A stretch of DNA of 64,000 nucleotides from Gnetum montanum (Eukaryota; Streptophyta; Gnetopsida; Gnetales; Gnetaceae), in assembly GCA_015680685.1 (NCBI GenBank), contig MNCI01013895.1, positions 1,025,681 to 1,089,680 of the forward strand. Reading direction: 5' to 3'. Below, one piece after another: positions 10,290 to 23,624 of the stretch. Every line of letters starts with the position of its first letter. Position 1 is the first letter of the stretch. A program made the translations under genes and the position numbers. Below the pieces are notes generated by a model. It was not told the DNA's origin and ran no database searches. It saw only the letters and a program-made list of their open reading frames with translations.

Positions 10290-12881
10290 CTATGCTTCAC
10301 TCACTATGTTGAAGGGTAATTCTACCCATAGAGCATCCTTTGGTAAATTTTTGGCTTCTTCCATCTTTTCAAGTGGGTCTACCTCACACACTTTGTCCTC
10401 ATCCTTTGGTGCAAACACATCATTAGGAAACTCCACCTTTGACCCTTGCTCCATATCTATGTTGTTAATGGCTAGAGGGGCCACATTATCATCATGAATG
10501 ATAACTTTACCACCTTCATATGAAAGGTGGATTTCCAAGTAAAATAGGAGAGGATATGGCTCGTAGCTAGGCTAACCAATGCCTACTTAGTATTAGGTTT
10601 AATCTAGCATCTCCTCTATAATGATGAACTTGAGAGTGATGGGGAATTTCTCTCTTGCCACAAAGGCTATTATTATGGTATCCTTGATAATGATGCACAT
10701 CCAATTGAAGGATTTTAGGCACATAGTTTTTGTTATTTTTTTCTGGTCTACAAGGCATAACTTATCTACGATAGTGTACAAGAAAACATTCATTGCTGCC
10801 CCATCATCAACATGAACCCTCTAAATTTTGTACTCCCTGACATGTACGGTGATAAACATTAGGGCTATTATGACCTCACCCTTTTCAAGGTTGACCTTGA
10901 TCACCTCATCACATAATGCAAGGGGTGTTGAGCTTGATTCCTATGGTGTAGGAGGTAATGTCATAACATGGATGGAATGTTCATTTGCTAGGATGTCCTC
11001 TATGATATGAATGAAGGTCAACATCTGCACTAGTGCTTCACGGTGGGTAGAGGAGGTCATAATTAGATCACAAAGGCTTAGCATTATGTTCTTTTACTTA
11101 GCACTTTCTTGACTTGGGATAATGCATTTGTGAAGTCTTGGTCATTGGTTACACTCTTGCTAGCTTTAACTTCTTGTATACATCCTAGGAGATGGATCTC
11201 CCATGGAGGGGACTTGGACTTGGTTTGCTTGGCCTATGTAGGGGCCCCAATTCTTGGTTGTAGGTTGTTAGTGGCTATCTCTTTGATTGTCTTGGCCATG
11301 GGAACTATAGATAGGGGTATCAATTTTAGTAGACCTAGCACTCTTTACTCTTGATTTTGCCTCATCATCCTATTTGTAACATGCTCATTGGGCCTCCCAA
11401 GTTACCACTTAGAGGGTCTATTGATGTTGCTAATAGGATTAGCCCTTGGACACAAAGGGACAGATGCGTTACCCACTACTAGACTCTAAGTAGATGAGGA
11501 GCCAAAATGTTGTGGCATCCTAACCATGAAGGGTGGCTATGTGGTTGTCATTGATGTAACATGGGATGGGATCCTTACCATGATAGGTGTTGTGGGTGCT
11601 CGAGGTTGTACTTTGACAATAAAAGAGGGCCTCAAACCCATAGGTGCTAAGGAAATCCTTGCATTATTAGAGGGCACCTGAACCATGAATAGCTACCATG
11701 TTGGTTTTGAGTTATCATCAATGCTAATAGTGTTGATAACATAGCCTACATTCTCCACATTTAGAGGGTCCTTATACACCCTCATTGATTAGTTTTGAGG
11801 CCTAACTGGGTTGGTAGCATCAAGTACTAACTTGCCTCTATCAATCATTCATTAAAGGTCATCCTGCAAGGCCAAAAAAAAGTTAGTGTTGTGACTAAGT
11901 AATTTATGGTAATGATAGAATTGATCCAACCTAAAGTGTTTCAGTACTGGGGGCTCATTCAAGGCTGCTAAAGTAGGGTTCCTTAGGAGCTCGTAGTATC
12001 TATCATGTCTTTTATGAGTGTCTTTAGACATCTGCTTGTACTAGATACATCCAACCATTAGCAGTTGGTCCAACAATTTTGAAGGTATACTTTGAGTTAT
12101 CCTTGAACTCAAAATTGGACCTTGGAGCCACTTGGGCTATGGTGATCAATGATGTAGGCTAGTTGGTTTTTGTGTTAGGGTTGGAAATTGTGTTGTTGTC
12201 TATGGTCTTGGTTGGTTTGACTATTGGCCTTGGGTTAGTTGTTTTGGCCTCTTTTGCCATAGTTGCCATGATTGTGCTTTGCTTTCCTTTGTCCTTGTCC
12301 TTCTTAGCATGTAGGTTCTTATAGGCCACGTAGCTTAGGTCCTTACTAGTTTCCACTACATCTTGTATGCTTTTTTTCTGGGCAAAGGCTTGGATTAGGG
12401 ACTATGAGGCCAAATAGTATAGTTTTGAATTGATGAAGTCATTAAATACACCCTTGAAAATGGCCAAAAGGTGCATCTTTGTGATGGGCTCTTGAATTTC
12501 ATTCAATGAGGCACCCCAACATTGAATAAATTTTTGTATTGGATCTAAGTGGCCCTACTTAATTTGTATTAGCTAGTCAAGTGTGGTTTTAGACTTCAAG
12601 TTATACTTGAAGCACATGACAAGATTGCTCAAAAGATATTCTAAAGAGGAGATAGAGTCGTGGGGTAACACATGATACCAATCGAGTGCTTTGCCTATGA
12701 GTGACATGGTGAAAACATGTATGATGGTATTTGGCCATGCTTGTAGTAGTAGGCACTCAGGCTTGAATGTCACCAGGTGGGCATTAGGATCCCCTTCACC
12801 ATTGTACTTGGTGAAGTGGGGAAGTGAGATCCCAATTGGGAGAGTCAGTGGTGAAATCGCAATGTACCTGAAAAAAGGCAA
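10290..12881 (-). pseudogene. Gag-protease remnant of a Tat-type Ty3/gypsy element, unit 1
   Basis: Read right to left. The Gag core at 12881-12573 holds YNGEGDPNAH (family pattern Y-x-G-x-GDP-x-x-H) and GKALDWY, both typical of plant Retrotrans_gag domains. A lysine-rich stretch follows at 12356-12159. A retropepsin-like segment lies at about 10840-10560: VDDGAAMN stands at the active-site position (D-S/T-G in most families) and LNLILSRHWL stands where ILGRPWL is usual. A tail with GGKVIIHDDN follows, as after protease in Tat elements. Gag would bind genomic RNA in the particle and protease would process the polyprotein. The 5' part of Gag is missing because LTR-like sequence joins directly at about 12870. 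Frame breaks are numerous. No pol follows on this strand; a minisatellite and the oppositely oriented spliced gene do. Confidence 0.7.
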
Positions 12882-14185
12882 CTATGGAGACTACACTCTA
12901 GGACTATTCTCTCCACTGTCTTGAGCAGGGTCAAGCATAGTTACAATTTGGGGACAAAAAGAAAGTATAACAAAATGCATTTTGCTAACTACACTTTCTA
13001 GAGGTGAGTTGGAGCTAAGCTGAATGCCAATGCTATATTGCGAAGGCTTCTGGAGGTTGTTCTAACTGACTACACTTGAATACGCTCTAGATTGGGGGAG
13101 AGCATAGTCAAAAAATTGGAAAATTTTACAAAATGTGACTATGTGCTAACTATGCTCTCCACAAAAGGATAACTACGCTCCCAACTAGGGATAAATGTAG
13201 TCTTAGCACTTAGAAAAAACTTGCAGAAACTAGTAGAAGTTGTCTCCTAGTCAACTACGCTTGACTATGCTCTAGGGTAGTGGAGAGCATAGTTTTAACA
13301 CTTAGAAAAATCTACAAAATGATGCCTTCATGCTGACTATGCTCCAAGGTAGTGGAAAGCATAGTCTCAGCACTTAGAAAAATCTAGAGCAGCTAGCTTG
13401 ACACTTAGAAAAATTTCCAGACTAGCCTTTGTGTTGACTACGCTCTCTACTGAGTTGACTATGCTCTAGGGTAGTGGGGAGCATGGTCATAACACTTAGA
13501 AAATTTCTACAAAAACTAGTTTTTGAGTTGGCTACACTATCCACTAGGTTAACTACGCTCTGGGGTAGTGGAGAGCATAGTCCCAGCACTTAGAAAAATT
13601 TGCAAAAAGTGACCTCGTGTTGACACTTAGGTAAATTTGTAGTTAAGATGTTGTAGCCCAAATTTTATGGTGTTTCACATGATGGGGCAAAACTTCCATG
13701 CTGATGGGAAAAGGTTTCTGGGTTAAGTATGCAATCTCCACACTAGGATTGCAGGGGGTGGGAGGGATGGAGGATTTTTCAAGTTGAAGGAAAANAAAAT
13801 CTCCCACCTCTTCACACTGGGGTTAGGTGAGATTTACCCTTGTAGGTATTTCCAGTATAGAAAAATGTATACTCCTTCCCCCTTTCCAAGCTTAAATATA
13901 GATATAAGGTGATCCTTTTCACCTGGGGAATGAGGTTTTGACCACTTATGAGGCATTTTTAGCTCCAAAAGTATTGGATATGTGAGATTACGCTTCATGG
14001 ATTATAATCTTCACATTTACAATGAAGTGTTGCCTCACGTTTCATGGGGTGAAAGCTACATTACAAAAATTGGCTATAACATGCAAAGTTTTATGGTGTT
14101 TCAATGGCCCCTCTTTGTTGGTGTCTAAAGGCTTGACTTAAGAGGCACTAACAAAGAATATGAAACACCATTGCATATTATAATG
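12870..14185 (-). repeat. LTR-like block, minus orientation: inverted copy of block G with an inserted block H segment
   Basis: The reverse complement aligns colinearly with 4110-4960. The alignment is interrupted between about 13680 and 14100 by a segment that instead matches 34240-34570 in direct orientation (shared 'gaatgaggttttgaccact', 'ggctataacatgcaaa'). The inserted segment is flanked on both sides by 'ttttatggtgtttca'. The block follows the minus-strand integrase (stop at 14354) and precedes gag (12881), so it occupies the place of an LTR shared by two elements in tandem. One unresolved base (n) is at 13795. Confidence 0.6.
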
Positions 14186-14229
14186 CTACAATTCATATAG
14201 GCCACATGAGAATCAGACTATCCAGGTCA

Positions 14230-14330
14230 CCAAAGTTGCTATTTTAAGGCCATCATGGACCATGGTACCAATTTAAGGCCTTGGTAGGCCTTGTTGCCAG
14301 TTTAAGATCATAGCGAACCATTGAAAGTAG
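14230..14330. repeat. Minisatellite after integrase
   Basis: Three imperfect copies of the 'tttaaggccatnatggaccat' unit lie just beyond the integrase stop at 14354 (minus strand). They belong to the same motif family as 9.7-9.96 and 27.78-27.93 kb. Confidence 0.6.
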
Positions 14331-14353
14331 GATTGCTTGATGATGATTATCAG

Positions 14354-17300
14354 CTACATGTAGTATGATTTTAGATAGGAATGATTAACCAAATTGGCTA
14401 GCTCATTCCCATTCATGTTGGCTATTCTAAATGCACAGTTCCCATAGGCTCTAGTAATAAGAAAGGTCACTTCCTAGTTGGTTGAGAATTTGTCCACATG
14501 CTAGAAGATGGCTTTGAGGACCAAGTCACCATCCTTGATCTTATCCATGGTCAAGTTATGGTGATGTTGCTACTTCTGTCTCTCATGATAGTGTTCGATG
14601 TGAGCAAGCACTTACATATGTTGCTCCTCCACTGAGTCCAAGGCTATTGTCCACAACTCCTTATTCTTCTTGTCATTGATGAAGTTGGTCAAGGCTACTT
14701 AGAGTAATGGCACATACAAGTCAAGAGGTAAAATAACTTTATAACCATAAACCAAGCTATAAGGGGTCATGCTAGTTGTCATGCAATAGGTTGTTCTATG
14801 TGCCCATAGTGCATGGACAAGCTTTTCATGCCATTTTTGCTTGCTATTGTTGAGGATCTTTATGAGTAAGTTGGTGATGGCCTTCTTGCTTGCTTCTACT
14901 TTTCCATTGTTTTGAGGGTAATAAGGTGATGTGAAATAATGTTTAATGCCTAGTTCATGATAGAAATATTTTTTTTCTTGGCTACTAAATTGTGGTCCAT
15001 TATCTGTAACTATGGTCATGGGTATGCCAAAATAGGCTACAATATTATCTAGGATGAATTTGTAGATTTCCTTCGATGTAGTCTTCCTTAGGGGAATAGC
15101 CTCAACCCACTTTTTAAAGTATTCAATTGCAATGATGATGAAGCTATGCCCTATAGAAGACTTAAGCATTATTGGTCTAATGATATCCAATGCCCATCAT
15201 TGAAATGACCATGTTATTTTAGTGGTATGTAACTCAATTGGTGATACATGTATAAGATTTCTATATCATTGGCATGTGTCACATCGCTTAACCTTCTATA
15301 GTTATTTTCCATATGGGACCAATAGTAGCCTAACTATCTAATCTTAGTGGTCATAGCTCTTGATCCTATATGCCCTCCACAAACACCTTCATGAACCTCC
15401 TCTAGGACTATTTTGGCTTTAGTTTTACCTAAGCATTTTAGGAGTATGTCATCATATGATCTTCAACATAATGTGTTATCACCTATGATGACATACTACT
15501 TCGATCACTTGCATACAACATCCTTCTAAGCAATAGTTAGGCCTTGTGAGGATTCACAATGCATAAGGTAAAATTTGATATCATCGTACCACTCCCTAGT
15601 AGGAGCAGTATGAATGATGGCCACAAAGGAATCCTCAATGTTTTATGTGATGGGAGTAGTAGAGTTCATGGTTAAGGTGGGAAATTTACTAAACACGTCT
15701 AGCATCACACTAAGTGCTAACATTGTAATTGCATCTGCTATGGTGTTTTTGTTTTGGAGTATGTGTTGGATATCAATGTTTGTGAGTTTTTGTAACAATT
15801 ACATTCCTACGTCACTATATGGTTATAAGTGTTTGGATTTATATGCATAGACTTTGGTTACTTGGTTAATCATGAGTTTTGAATCACCTTTGATCACTAA
15901 GCATCTAATTCCTAGGTCACAATCTACCATCATCCCTTTGATCAAACCTTCATACTTTGCTAGGTACACAGAAACTCAAAATGATAGGTGAAGGATCAGA
16001 TCTCACTAGATGGAAATATTATGATGGTAGCGACACTAGCCTCATGGGAAGTTGAAGCTCTATCAAAGTGCATGACTACCTCATAACCCTCAAGCACTTG
16101 GCTAAATATGTTAATGTGTGCATTAAGAAATTCAGTATTTATGGCTACTTAGTCATCAATGGGTGAAACTGTAAGTTGTATGACTATAGCTTGACCTTTC
16201 GTTAAGGATTGAGAGATGTAATGAATGTTAAATTTTGTAGTTATGGATATCCATTGGGCTATATGACTACTTTCATAAATGTTGGTCATTATGTCTCTAA
16301 GTACATTGTCTTTGCTAATGACATTGACTTGGCTTCTAAAGAGGTAGTGTCTCCACTTCTTCAAAGAGAAGACTAGCACTAGACAATACTTCTCCACTTC
16401 AGTATATCGAGTCGCATGGGAAACTTATGCATGGCTAAGATAGTACACTAGCATTTTTGTTCCATCATCATGTTTCTAATAGATTAGAGAGGCAATGAAC
16501 ATATCAGAGATGGCAAGGTAGATGTAAAATGGCTTACTCTCTTGTAGAGGATACACTATCAAAAATTGTGTTAATCCTTACTTAAGGTTTTTAAAGGCCT
16601 CTTAGCACTAAGCTATTCACTCATAGTGACTCCTTTCTTAAGAAAATGTTGCATAGGATGTAACTTACTTGTTAGCCTAGTGATAATCCTATGAATAAAC
16701 TATAATTTACCTTGTAATCCTCAAAGCTCTTTAACATTTGTAGGCACTACTGATTTGGATATGGCCTTAACCTTATCATGATTGACATGAATCCTTGCTT
16801 CAGATACTACAAAGCCAAGCATCTTACCGATCTTGACACTGAAGACACACTTCTTAGGATTGATCCTAAGCTCATATTTGAGGCATCATTTAAGCACAAG
16901 GTCTAGGTCATTAGCATGATCATTGGTCACTTTGGACTTAATAGCTATGTCATCTATGTAATCATTAATCAAACCTTGCATGTAATCACTAAAGATATAG
17001 GTTATGACTCTTTGGTATGTTGCTCCTACATTCTTAAGGCCAAAGGGCATCATCATATAGTAAAAGATCCCCTATGTGGTCATAAATGTCATGCTAAGTT
17101 GGTGCTCCAAGTTTATCCTAATTTTGTTATATCTTGAGAATCCATCCATAAAGGATAACAAGGCATGCTTGGCCATAGTATTAATAAGTTGATCAACACT
17201 AGGTAAAGGGAACTCATCCTTGATAGTCACTTTATTTAGGTCACAAAAATTGATGCAAATACAGATACTCCCATTTTCCTTAGGGACTACCACTATGTTG

Positions 17301-17831
17301 AACATCCATTTCATGTAGTTGATAGCCCCTATGAAATTGACTTGGTAGAGTTTTGAGATCTCATCATGAACTACCAAGACCAAATTAGGTCTAAATTTTC
17401 ATCCTTTTTGCTTAATTGGTCTAATGCTAGGATCTAGTATGATGTTGTGTTAAGCTAAACATGGGTCTAGACTTGGCATGTATTCAAATGACCACACAAA
17501 GACCTTAATGTTACTTTGTAGGACCTTAGTAATGTCTTGATCATATCAAGGTCCTAGTAAGGAACTTAGTTTAAGGGTTAAGGGTTTTCTCCCCACCACT
17601 ATGTGTTGTGATAGGAACATCAACTAGAGAGTCTTCAGTTATGTCACCTACCTCTAAGTCAAGGGTTATGACAAGGTTTTCAAGCCACTCTAGAAGTTTC
17701 TCTATTGAGGCTATGTATTCTGCTAGACTCTCAAGCTTTAGATCTAGGTAATTAAGGTGAATACACAATTCAACATCATTGTGAGGTTCATGTAGGCACA
17801 AAGGCAAGCAAATTTGGTCCCAAGTACTCAT
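14354..17831 (-). pseudogene. Pol remnant of a Tat-type element: RT, two RNase H domains, integrase
   Basis: In minus-strand order: a linker from 17831. Reverse transcriptase from about 17383, with INFCDLNKVTIKDEFPLP, SFMDGFSRYN, PFGLKNVGATYQR and the catalytic YIDDI at about 16958-16944. A first RNase H at 16397-16149 (ends with the connection-like WRHYLF...ISK block). A second RNase H at about 16090-15830, with HFDRAS, KYEGLI and KGDSKL supplying the D, E and D residues. Then integrase with a CDTC half-zinc site, catalytic core and C-terminal domain, stopping at 14354. A second RNase H is a hallmark of the Tat clade, and the SFMDGFS and GLKN(V/A)GATYQR phrasing also fits Tat/Athila. Many stops and frame changes make it inactive. 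No gag adjoins its 5' end; the minisatellite at 18.1 kb does. The protein would copy genomic RNA into DNA and insert it. Confidence 0.85.
14699..15190 (-). CDS. Integrase core, the longest intact piece of the pol remnant (163 codons, fragment)
   Basis: This uninterrupted stretch covers the rve integrase core. The catalytic triad is complete: D in LDIIRPI (the DI is visible at the first residues), D in VTDNGPQF, and E in NNGKVEASKKA. The spacing agrees with retroviral-type integrases. It ends in the YKVILPLDL block where GxxPxxP-type sequences usually stand. The methionine at 15190 is internal to the original polyprotein and is not a true start. Preservation of 163 codons with all three acidic residues is unusual among the broken surroundings and may be chance. 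It would catalyse 3'-end processing and strand transfer of element cDNA. Confidence 0.85.
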   Translation of the reverse strand: MDIIRPIMLKSSIGHSFIIIAIEYFKKWVEAIPLRKTTSKEIYKFILDNIVAYFGIPMTIVTDNGPQFSSQEKKYFYHELGIKHYFTSPYYPQNNGKVEASKKAITNLLIKILNNSKQKWHEKLVHALWAHRTTYCMTTSMTPYSLVYGYKVILPLDLYVPLL

Positions 17832-18059
17832 ACTTTGATTCTACATGTCAACCAAAAGCATATTAAGTGGCACTTGGATAAAAGTGAATAAATAATGCTA
17901 AAATGCTATAAAACTATGCAAACATATGAAAATCTAATGCAAATAAGGTCATCCAAGGTCATCAATGAGAAAAGGACAATTCAACAAAGTGCCATAAAGG
18001 CCAAACAAAGGTGAAACGAGGGGAAATATAAGAAATAAGGCTACAAATGGTCAAAAGGC

Positions 18060-18207
18060 CAAAATTTCATAAATTTTAGGCCTTAGCAAGCCATGATGCT
18101 AGTTTAGAGTCTTGGTGAACTATGATCCTAGTTTAAGGCATTAGAAAGCCACATTTAGATGGTGTCAAATAGTGGCTAGGAAAGGTCAAATCCCACTATT
18201 TGATACC
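18060..18207. repeat. Minisatellite plus 15-bp stem hairpin upstream of pol
   Basis: At 18060-18155 three copies of the 'gctagtttaaggcattag' unit occur. At 18161-18175 the sequence ggtgtcaaatagtgg can pair with ccactatttgatacc at 18193-18207 (one G-T pair), leaving a 17-base loop. The place is just upstream of the pol remnant on the minus strand. Confidence 0.6.
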
Positions 18208-18299
18208 ATTCAAAGACCAAACAATGAAATAAGGCTATAATAAGAAAAATAAAGAACATATAAGGCTATATAAATGTCATAGAAGGTCAGAAAGGTTAA

Positions 18300-21200
18300 T
18301 AATGTAACACAAGTCCAAGAAAAAGCCAAAACACTATGTAATAAGGCAAAAAAATCAAGAAAAATAGGCTATATATGGTAAAATTTGGATAATATAGGTC
18401 AAAAAATAGTTAGGTTTTGCTAGTTTTAGGCTTTAGTAGGCCATTTTTTGAGGCTAGAAGGCTATTAGATGAGTTTGGACATTAGTTAGGGTTGTTTCTG
18501 GGCTATTTGGATGCAAAAATCAAGTGTTTTGAGGCTTCCATGCTAGGCTCAACATAGGGATCCTCAACATAAAAACTAAGGAAAATAGGTTTTGGGATGC
18601 TTAGAGGTTCAAAATTAAGGTTCCAGGACCTTCCTAAGGGAGTGTAGGTCAGATCCATTAAAATTGGGCACTCTGGAGGTCTGTAAAGGTTAAAAAGCAT
18701 GTTCTAGATCCTTCCCCCTTTGTTTCCACATTGGCCAACATGGAAGAAAGGAGGCTTAGTGTGGAAAACCAAAAAAATTATCCAAAATAGGGTCAAATGA
18801 GGTCAAACAAGTAGCCATAACCCAAATCTTAAAGTTGTGCATCCCTTAGCTTTATTTTGTGGGAATTTGAATTGATTTTGGGTGTCAAAACATGTTGAAA
18901 TGACTTCCCCATTTTTTCCATGCTAAGCATAGTATCCCTTATGTGGATGAATAAGGGGACACTTGTTTCATGGATTTAGGATGGTTTAAGAGCACATTAA
19001 TTAGGTTTCCAAGCCCCTAGAGCTATAGATCCTAATTTTGGAAGTTTCTGGCTAATTTTGAGCATGGTTGGAGGTTGTTAAAGGGTAATTAAGGTATTCC
19101 CCCATTATTTTAATGCTAGGGTAATTACTCCAGCATGGAAGATTGGGGAAAATGAATTTTGGAGATCAAAACAAGGTCAAAAAAGAAAAATCTCAAGGCT
19201 ATGAGATCCTAGTCTACTTTGGCATAGATCTTTGGCTTCTAGAAGTGTCATCTCTTTACAAAAAGTGAAAAAGAATCTTCCCCCCCTATTTCCATGTTGC
19301 CTAGCATGGAAGGATCCTCCTCTAGTGTGGATGAAGTAACAACCCTAGATATAGGTTAATTTGAGTCACAATTGACTATGCATGTTAACTTTTGGTGTTA
19401 CTAGGATCAAGGGCTATGTCTCCATGTCAAAATTTTGTAGTTTTGAGTACTCCTAAGTGGTTTTAAACTTTTTCCCCCTTTTCTATGCTAGGGCTAGGGG
19501 GCTCAACATAGAAGATTAGGGGAAACCACTTTTTGGCCATCTGGGATTAATTTTCTAATATTTGAAGACTTAAAAGACTACTAAAAGGGTTCTAGAGTCC
19601 ACTCAAAGTAATTTGATGTCATTCTAAGGCATTTATAAGCTCCAAATGAGTCCCCCTCTTCCCACTTAGTTTTTATAATGGGCTACATGGAGGAGGAGAT
19701 CCCTAGCATGGAAGAACCATACATCCTAGATCTAGATCATTTTTTGGCCTCAATCAATCATGCTTATGTACCTCTAGGATTGTAAGGTTGAGGACTAAGG
19801 TTTGAGGTTAGTTTTAACCAATTTGGAGGTTTCTTAGATGGTCTTTGAGCTTTCCCCTCTTTTCCACATTAGGGATAGTATGCTCAACTTAGAATACTAG
19901 GGGGAGGTATCTTTTTGATTATTTGTATTATTTTTGATCACACGTGTAGGTCTTCAAGGTTACTAATTACAATTGTCAATGCTTGGCATCAAATTTTGGT
20001 CATTTAAATGGTTATGAAGTGATTTTTTATGTTCCCCCATTTTTTCTGAATTGGGTTTCCCATGCTCAGCATGGAAAATTAGGGGAAATGGATTTCTTAC
20101 TATTCATGATTGATTTTGATAGGCTTGAGGGGCTTAGGATGTGCAAAAAAGGTTCTAAGACACACACACACATAGGACTTTTGGTGTTCATTTATGGTCT
20201 TTGGAGACTATTTTGAAGTCCATTGAAAGTTTCTCCCTTTCTTCCATGCTTGGCAACATGGAAGAGGTTATTCTTAGCATGGAAGAATTGAGGGGCATTT
20301 ATTTTTGCTAATTTTTAGCAATTCTAGTTATGCATGCGAGCTTCTAATGTAGGTAGTGTTAATTGTTGATAGCTAATGTCAAATTTTGATGTTTCAAAGG
20401 TCATTAGGTAATTTTTGACCTTTTTCCATTTTTCCACACTAAGTCTTCCATGCTTAGCATGGAAGATTTGGGAGAAGGATTTTTTTAAGTATTTTCAGTC
20501 AATTTTGGCTATGCATGAATGTCTAGAGGGTTGCTAGTGTTAGCTATCAATGTCTAAGATCGAAATCTAGTTATTTTGAAGGTTGTGAGAGGGTTTTTAG
20601 GCTTCCCCCATCCATCTATGTTGAGGGTAGGATTCTTAGCATGGATGGGATCCCCCTCAACATGCAAAACCCAAGAAAGACAAGTTTTGGTTAGTTTAAA
20701 TGACTTTTGGAAGTTCAGTAACTCCCGGAAGGATTGGGTTGCTTCTGAAAGTCAAACTACATGCAAACTTTAATATTTTTGGATTTCCCACTTATATCCA
20801 TGCTAAGACTAGGATGCTCAGTTTGTAATAGGTCTCCCCTAACCAAGAAAGTTAGATTTAGGCCAAATCAACATCCAATCGATCATTGCATGTTAGCCTC
20901 CAGGGTTGCCAATGTTAATAGTCAATACTACGTGTTAAGATCCAATAATTTGGAGGTTCCTAAGTGCCTCATTAAGTTTCCCCCCTTTCTTCCACACTAG
21001 GCATGAAGGCCCCAATGTGTATAAGAGGGGGATGGTAGTTTTGTACCATATTTGACCACTTTTGGGGCTTTCAGAAGATCCATAGGATTCCAATAGGCTC
21101 TAAGGATAATTGGACTTTAAAAAATGGCTACTAGGCCATCAATTTAGGTCATTTTTGGCTTCCTCCATCCATCCATGTTGGGAATGAGATGCCCAGCATT

Positions 21201-23620
21201 GATGAAGCCTCCCTCAGCATGGAAACACCATATCTAAATGTTTCAACAATTTTTGATGAGTTTTAACTAGGTTTGGTGAGGTTCTAGGGCTACTAAAGAT
21301 GCTTAAAGGGGCTCTTGGTCATGTGGGGTCCACTTCGGGATCAAATTTGGGCTAGATGGATGTTGCAGGATAAGAATGGTTGTTACCCCCTTGTTTCATG
21401 TTGGGAAATGTTGCCCCAATGTGGAAACCCAAGTTGTCTCATTTTGGTAGTGTTTCACCCCTTTTTTGGGATCCCAGGGTGGAAAAAGATAGGTTCAAGT
21501 TACTAAATATGGTAAATAGCTATGTTTTAATGATTTTGTGAAATAGGAGGCATGTATCCATGATAAGAATGCCATCCCCAGTGTAGATGAATGGGAGTTA
21601 AGGTTGAAAAATGTTTTATTTGTCAAAAATGGCTAAAACTTAGCATTGATGCAATTTCTTTAGATAGAATGGAAGGCGTATGGTGGGGCCCACAATCCAA
21701 AAATTTTTAAATTTTAAAAGTGAAGCTATTTCCCATAAATCTTAGTGTTGAAGAAAGTTTCCTCCCTTTACACTTTAGTGCACTTGGAGTTATGGTGCAT
21801 TGAATTAGTAGCTAGGGTTTTAATGTATGCATTTAGGTTTAAATATGGTTTTTAATACCAAATTTCATAAGTTTTCAATTACAATTCACATCTATGCAAA
21901 ATGCACATTGGAGGAGAGCTCTAGTAAGGATTTTTACTACAAAGGTAATCTATTCTCAGTGTGGAAGCCTCCCACCTTCCTCCCACATTGCGTAGAACCT
22001 CAATCCTCCACATCAAACTTTCCCAATGTTGAGCCTACAAGCATGCTAAAACAACATTAAGGAAAAACCAAAAATCTAAGGATCCAAAAGATAGATGAGC
22101 ATGCTAGGAAGCTATTAGAATTAGCTAGGCCTATCTCAATCTTGACCTCATTTTTTGCTACTCTGAGGTAGGTAGTTCTACCTATTTTTACTTTCATTTC
22201 TTAGCTATTTTCTATGGTTTTCTTACATTTTTCTTGTCACATGTGGGGATATATTTCTTAGATATATGTTGATAGAGGAGGTAAATCAAAATTCTAATGA
22301 AATCCCACCTCTTATTTTGGTCATTTCCACATAGATCCATGGTCATTTCATCATTTTTACCTTCATGGACTCGATTTTTAAAATTAATCATGATGTTTTC
22401 ATGCTTTTTCCCAAAATTTTAGGGTATGGCCATTTTTCTCAAATCTAGGATTAAGGATTGATTCAAACTAAATCTTAAAAAAATCCCACCCAATTAATTT
22501 GGTGCACTTTCTAATGGGTATTGATTGTTTTGACTATTTTTACTATGTTTTTATGTCTATATTAAGTTAGGCTTTAGGAATTTTAGCTTTTTACATGAAA
22601 AAGCAAGCAATGTTATGTATTTTTTCCTAAGAAAATGGCTACATATTTTTAAAATTTAATGTTATGAATTTTTAGCCATATGTTTAATCTTTTAAATGGC
22701 TATTATCTTGTTTGATTTGGCTTAGAAATGATTAATTTATGGTTTTTTTCTAGGGTCATGTAGTTAGGTTTTTTATGATATTTTTAAAATTTCATGTAGA
22801 AAATGGTAAGGGTTTTGTCTAATTTTTGGCCTTAAATGAGTAGGTCTTAGCTTTAGCTTCCCAACAAAGGTGTAATCACTCCAACTGGACTTAAAAAGAA
22901 TTTTCAATGAATTTTTATTAAGCCTATGTCAAAAGGAAATTTGTGCCATTTCCAAAATTGTTTCTAAGTTGACAAAATGTTTTTTGAACAAGTGGAAATG
23001 GCTTTGAATTTTTTCTAATTATTTGTGCATAGGGTTCAATTTAAGCTTTCAAAAAGTGGTGGAATCACTTCTTTTGGAGCTCAAAAACATTTTTGGCAAA
23101 TTTTTTACCGACCCTACGTGAAAGGAGGTTAATGGCGATGGCTATGGTTTTGGTAATTTTGAATATGTACCATGTAAAAAATGGCTATGTATTTTTATTT
23201 GCAATGGTTATGGCTGCAAAGCCTGTGATATTAGGATCTTTTCCTTGATGGAATCACTAAAATTAGAGCTTGCATGAATTTTTGATAAATTTTTCGTTAT
23301 GGTTATGTATATTAGGCAAAATTATGCTTGTAGCACATTATGCCTTTGGGGATGGAAGTGATTGATATGTGTAGCTTTTCTTGCCAATATGTAAAAATTA
23401 TGCTTTAAATTTTTTTCAAGAAAAGAAAAAGCTTTGCTATTTTTAGAAGGCTTACGACTATATGCTTTTTTCTAAATTTATGCATAGTTTCAATGCTTTT
23501 TTCTATGTTTATGCATAGTTTGGACTAAGGCTTTGTTTTGGCCATAAGGTTTTGACTATAATATTTTAGATATGAAGTAAAAGACTATAAAAGATGCTTT
23601 TATGGAATTCAAAAGACTAT
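18300..23620 (+). repeat. LTR-like block H, plus orientation, with 'ccatgctnagcatggaag' degenerate repeats
   Basis: From about 18.6 to 22.0 kb a theme recurs every 150-250 bases: a C-run with T's, then 'tccatgctaggcatggaaga', then a G-run, for example at 18900, 19300, 19480, 19860, 20040, 20240, 20440, 20600, 20990 and 21170. The central part is close to palindromic. From 22.1 to 23.6 kb the sequence is AT-rich with no repeats that I can define. Open frames here are short and spread over repeats. The block ends at the spliced gene (exon from 23912), as block G ends at 5887. The theme recurs in opposite orientation at 31.9-34.3 kb. No TATA box stands out. Confidence 0.5.
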
Positions 23621-23624
23621 AAAA

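Noticed and set aside
19983-22060. Plus-strand open frames in block H
   Set aside because: They cross the degenerate repeats and differ in every unit.
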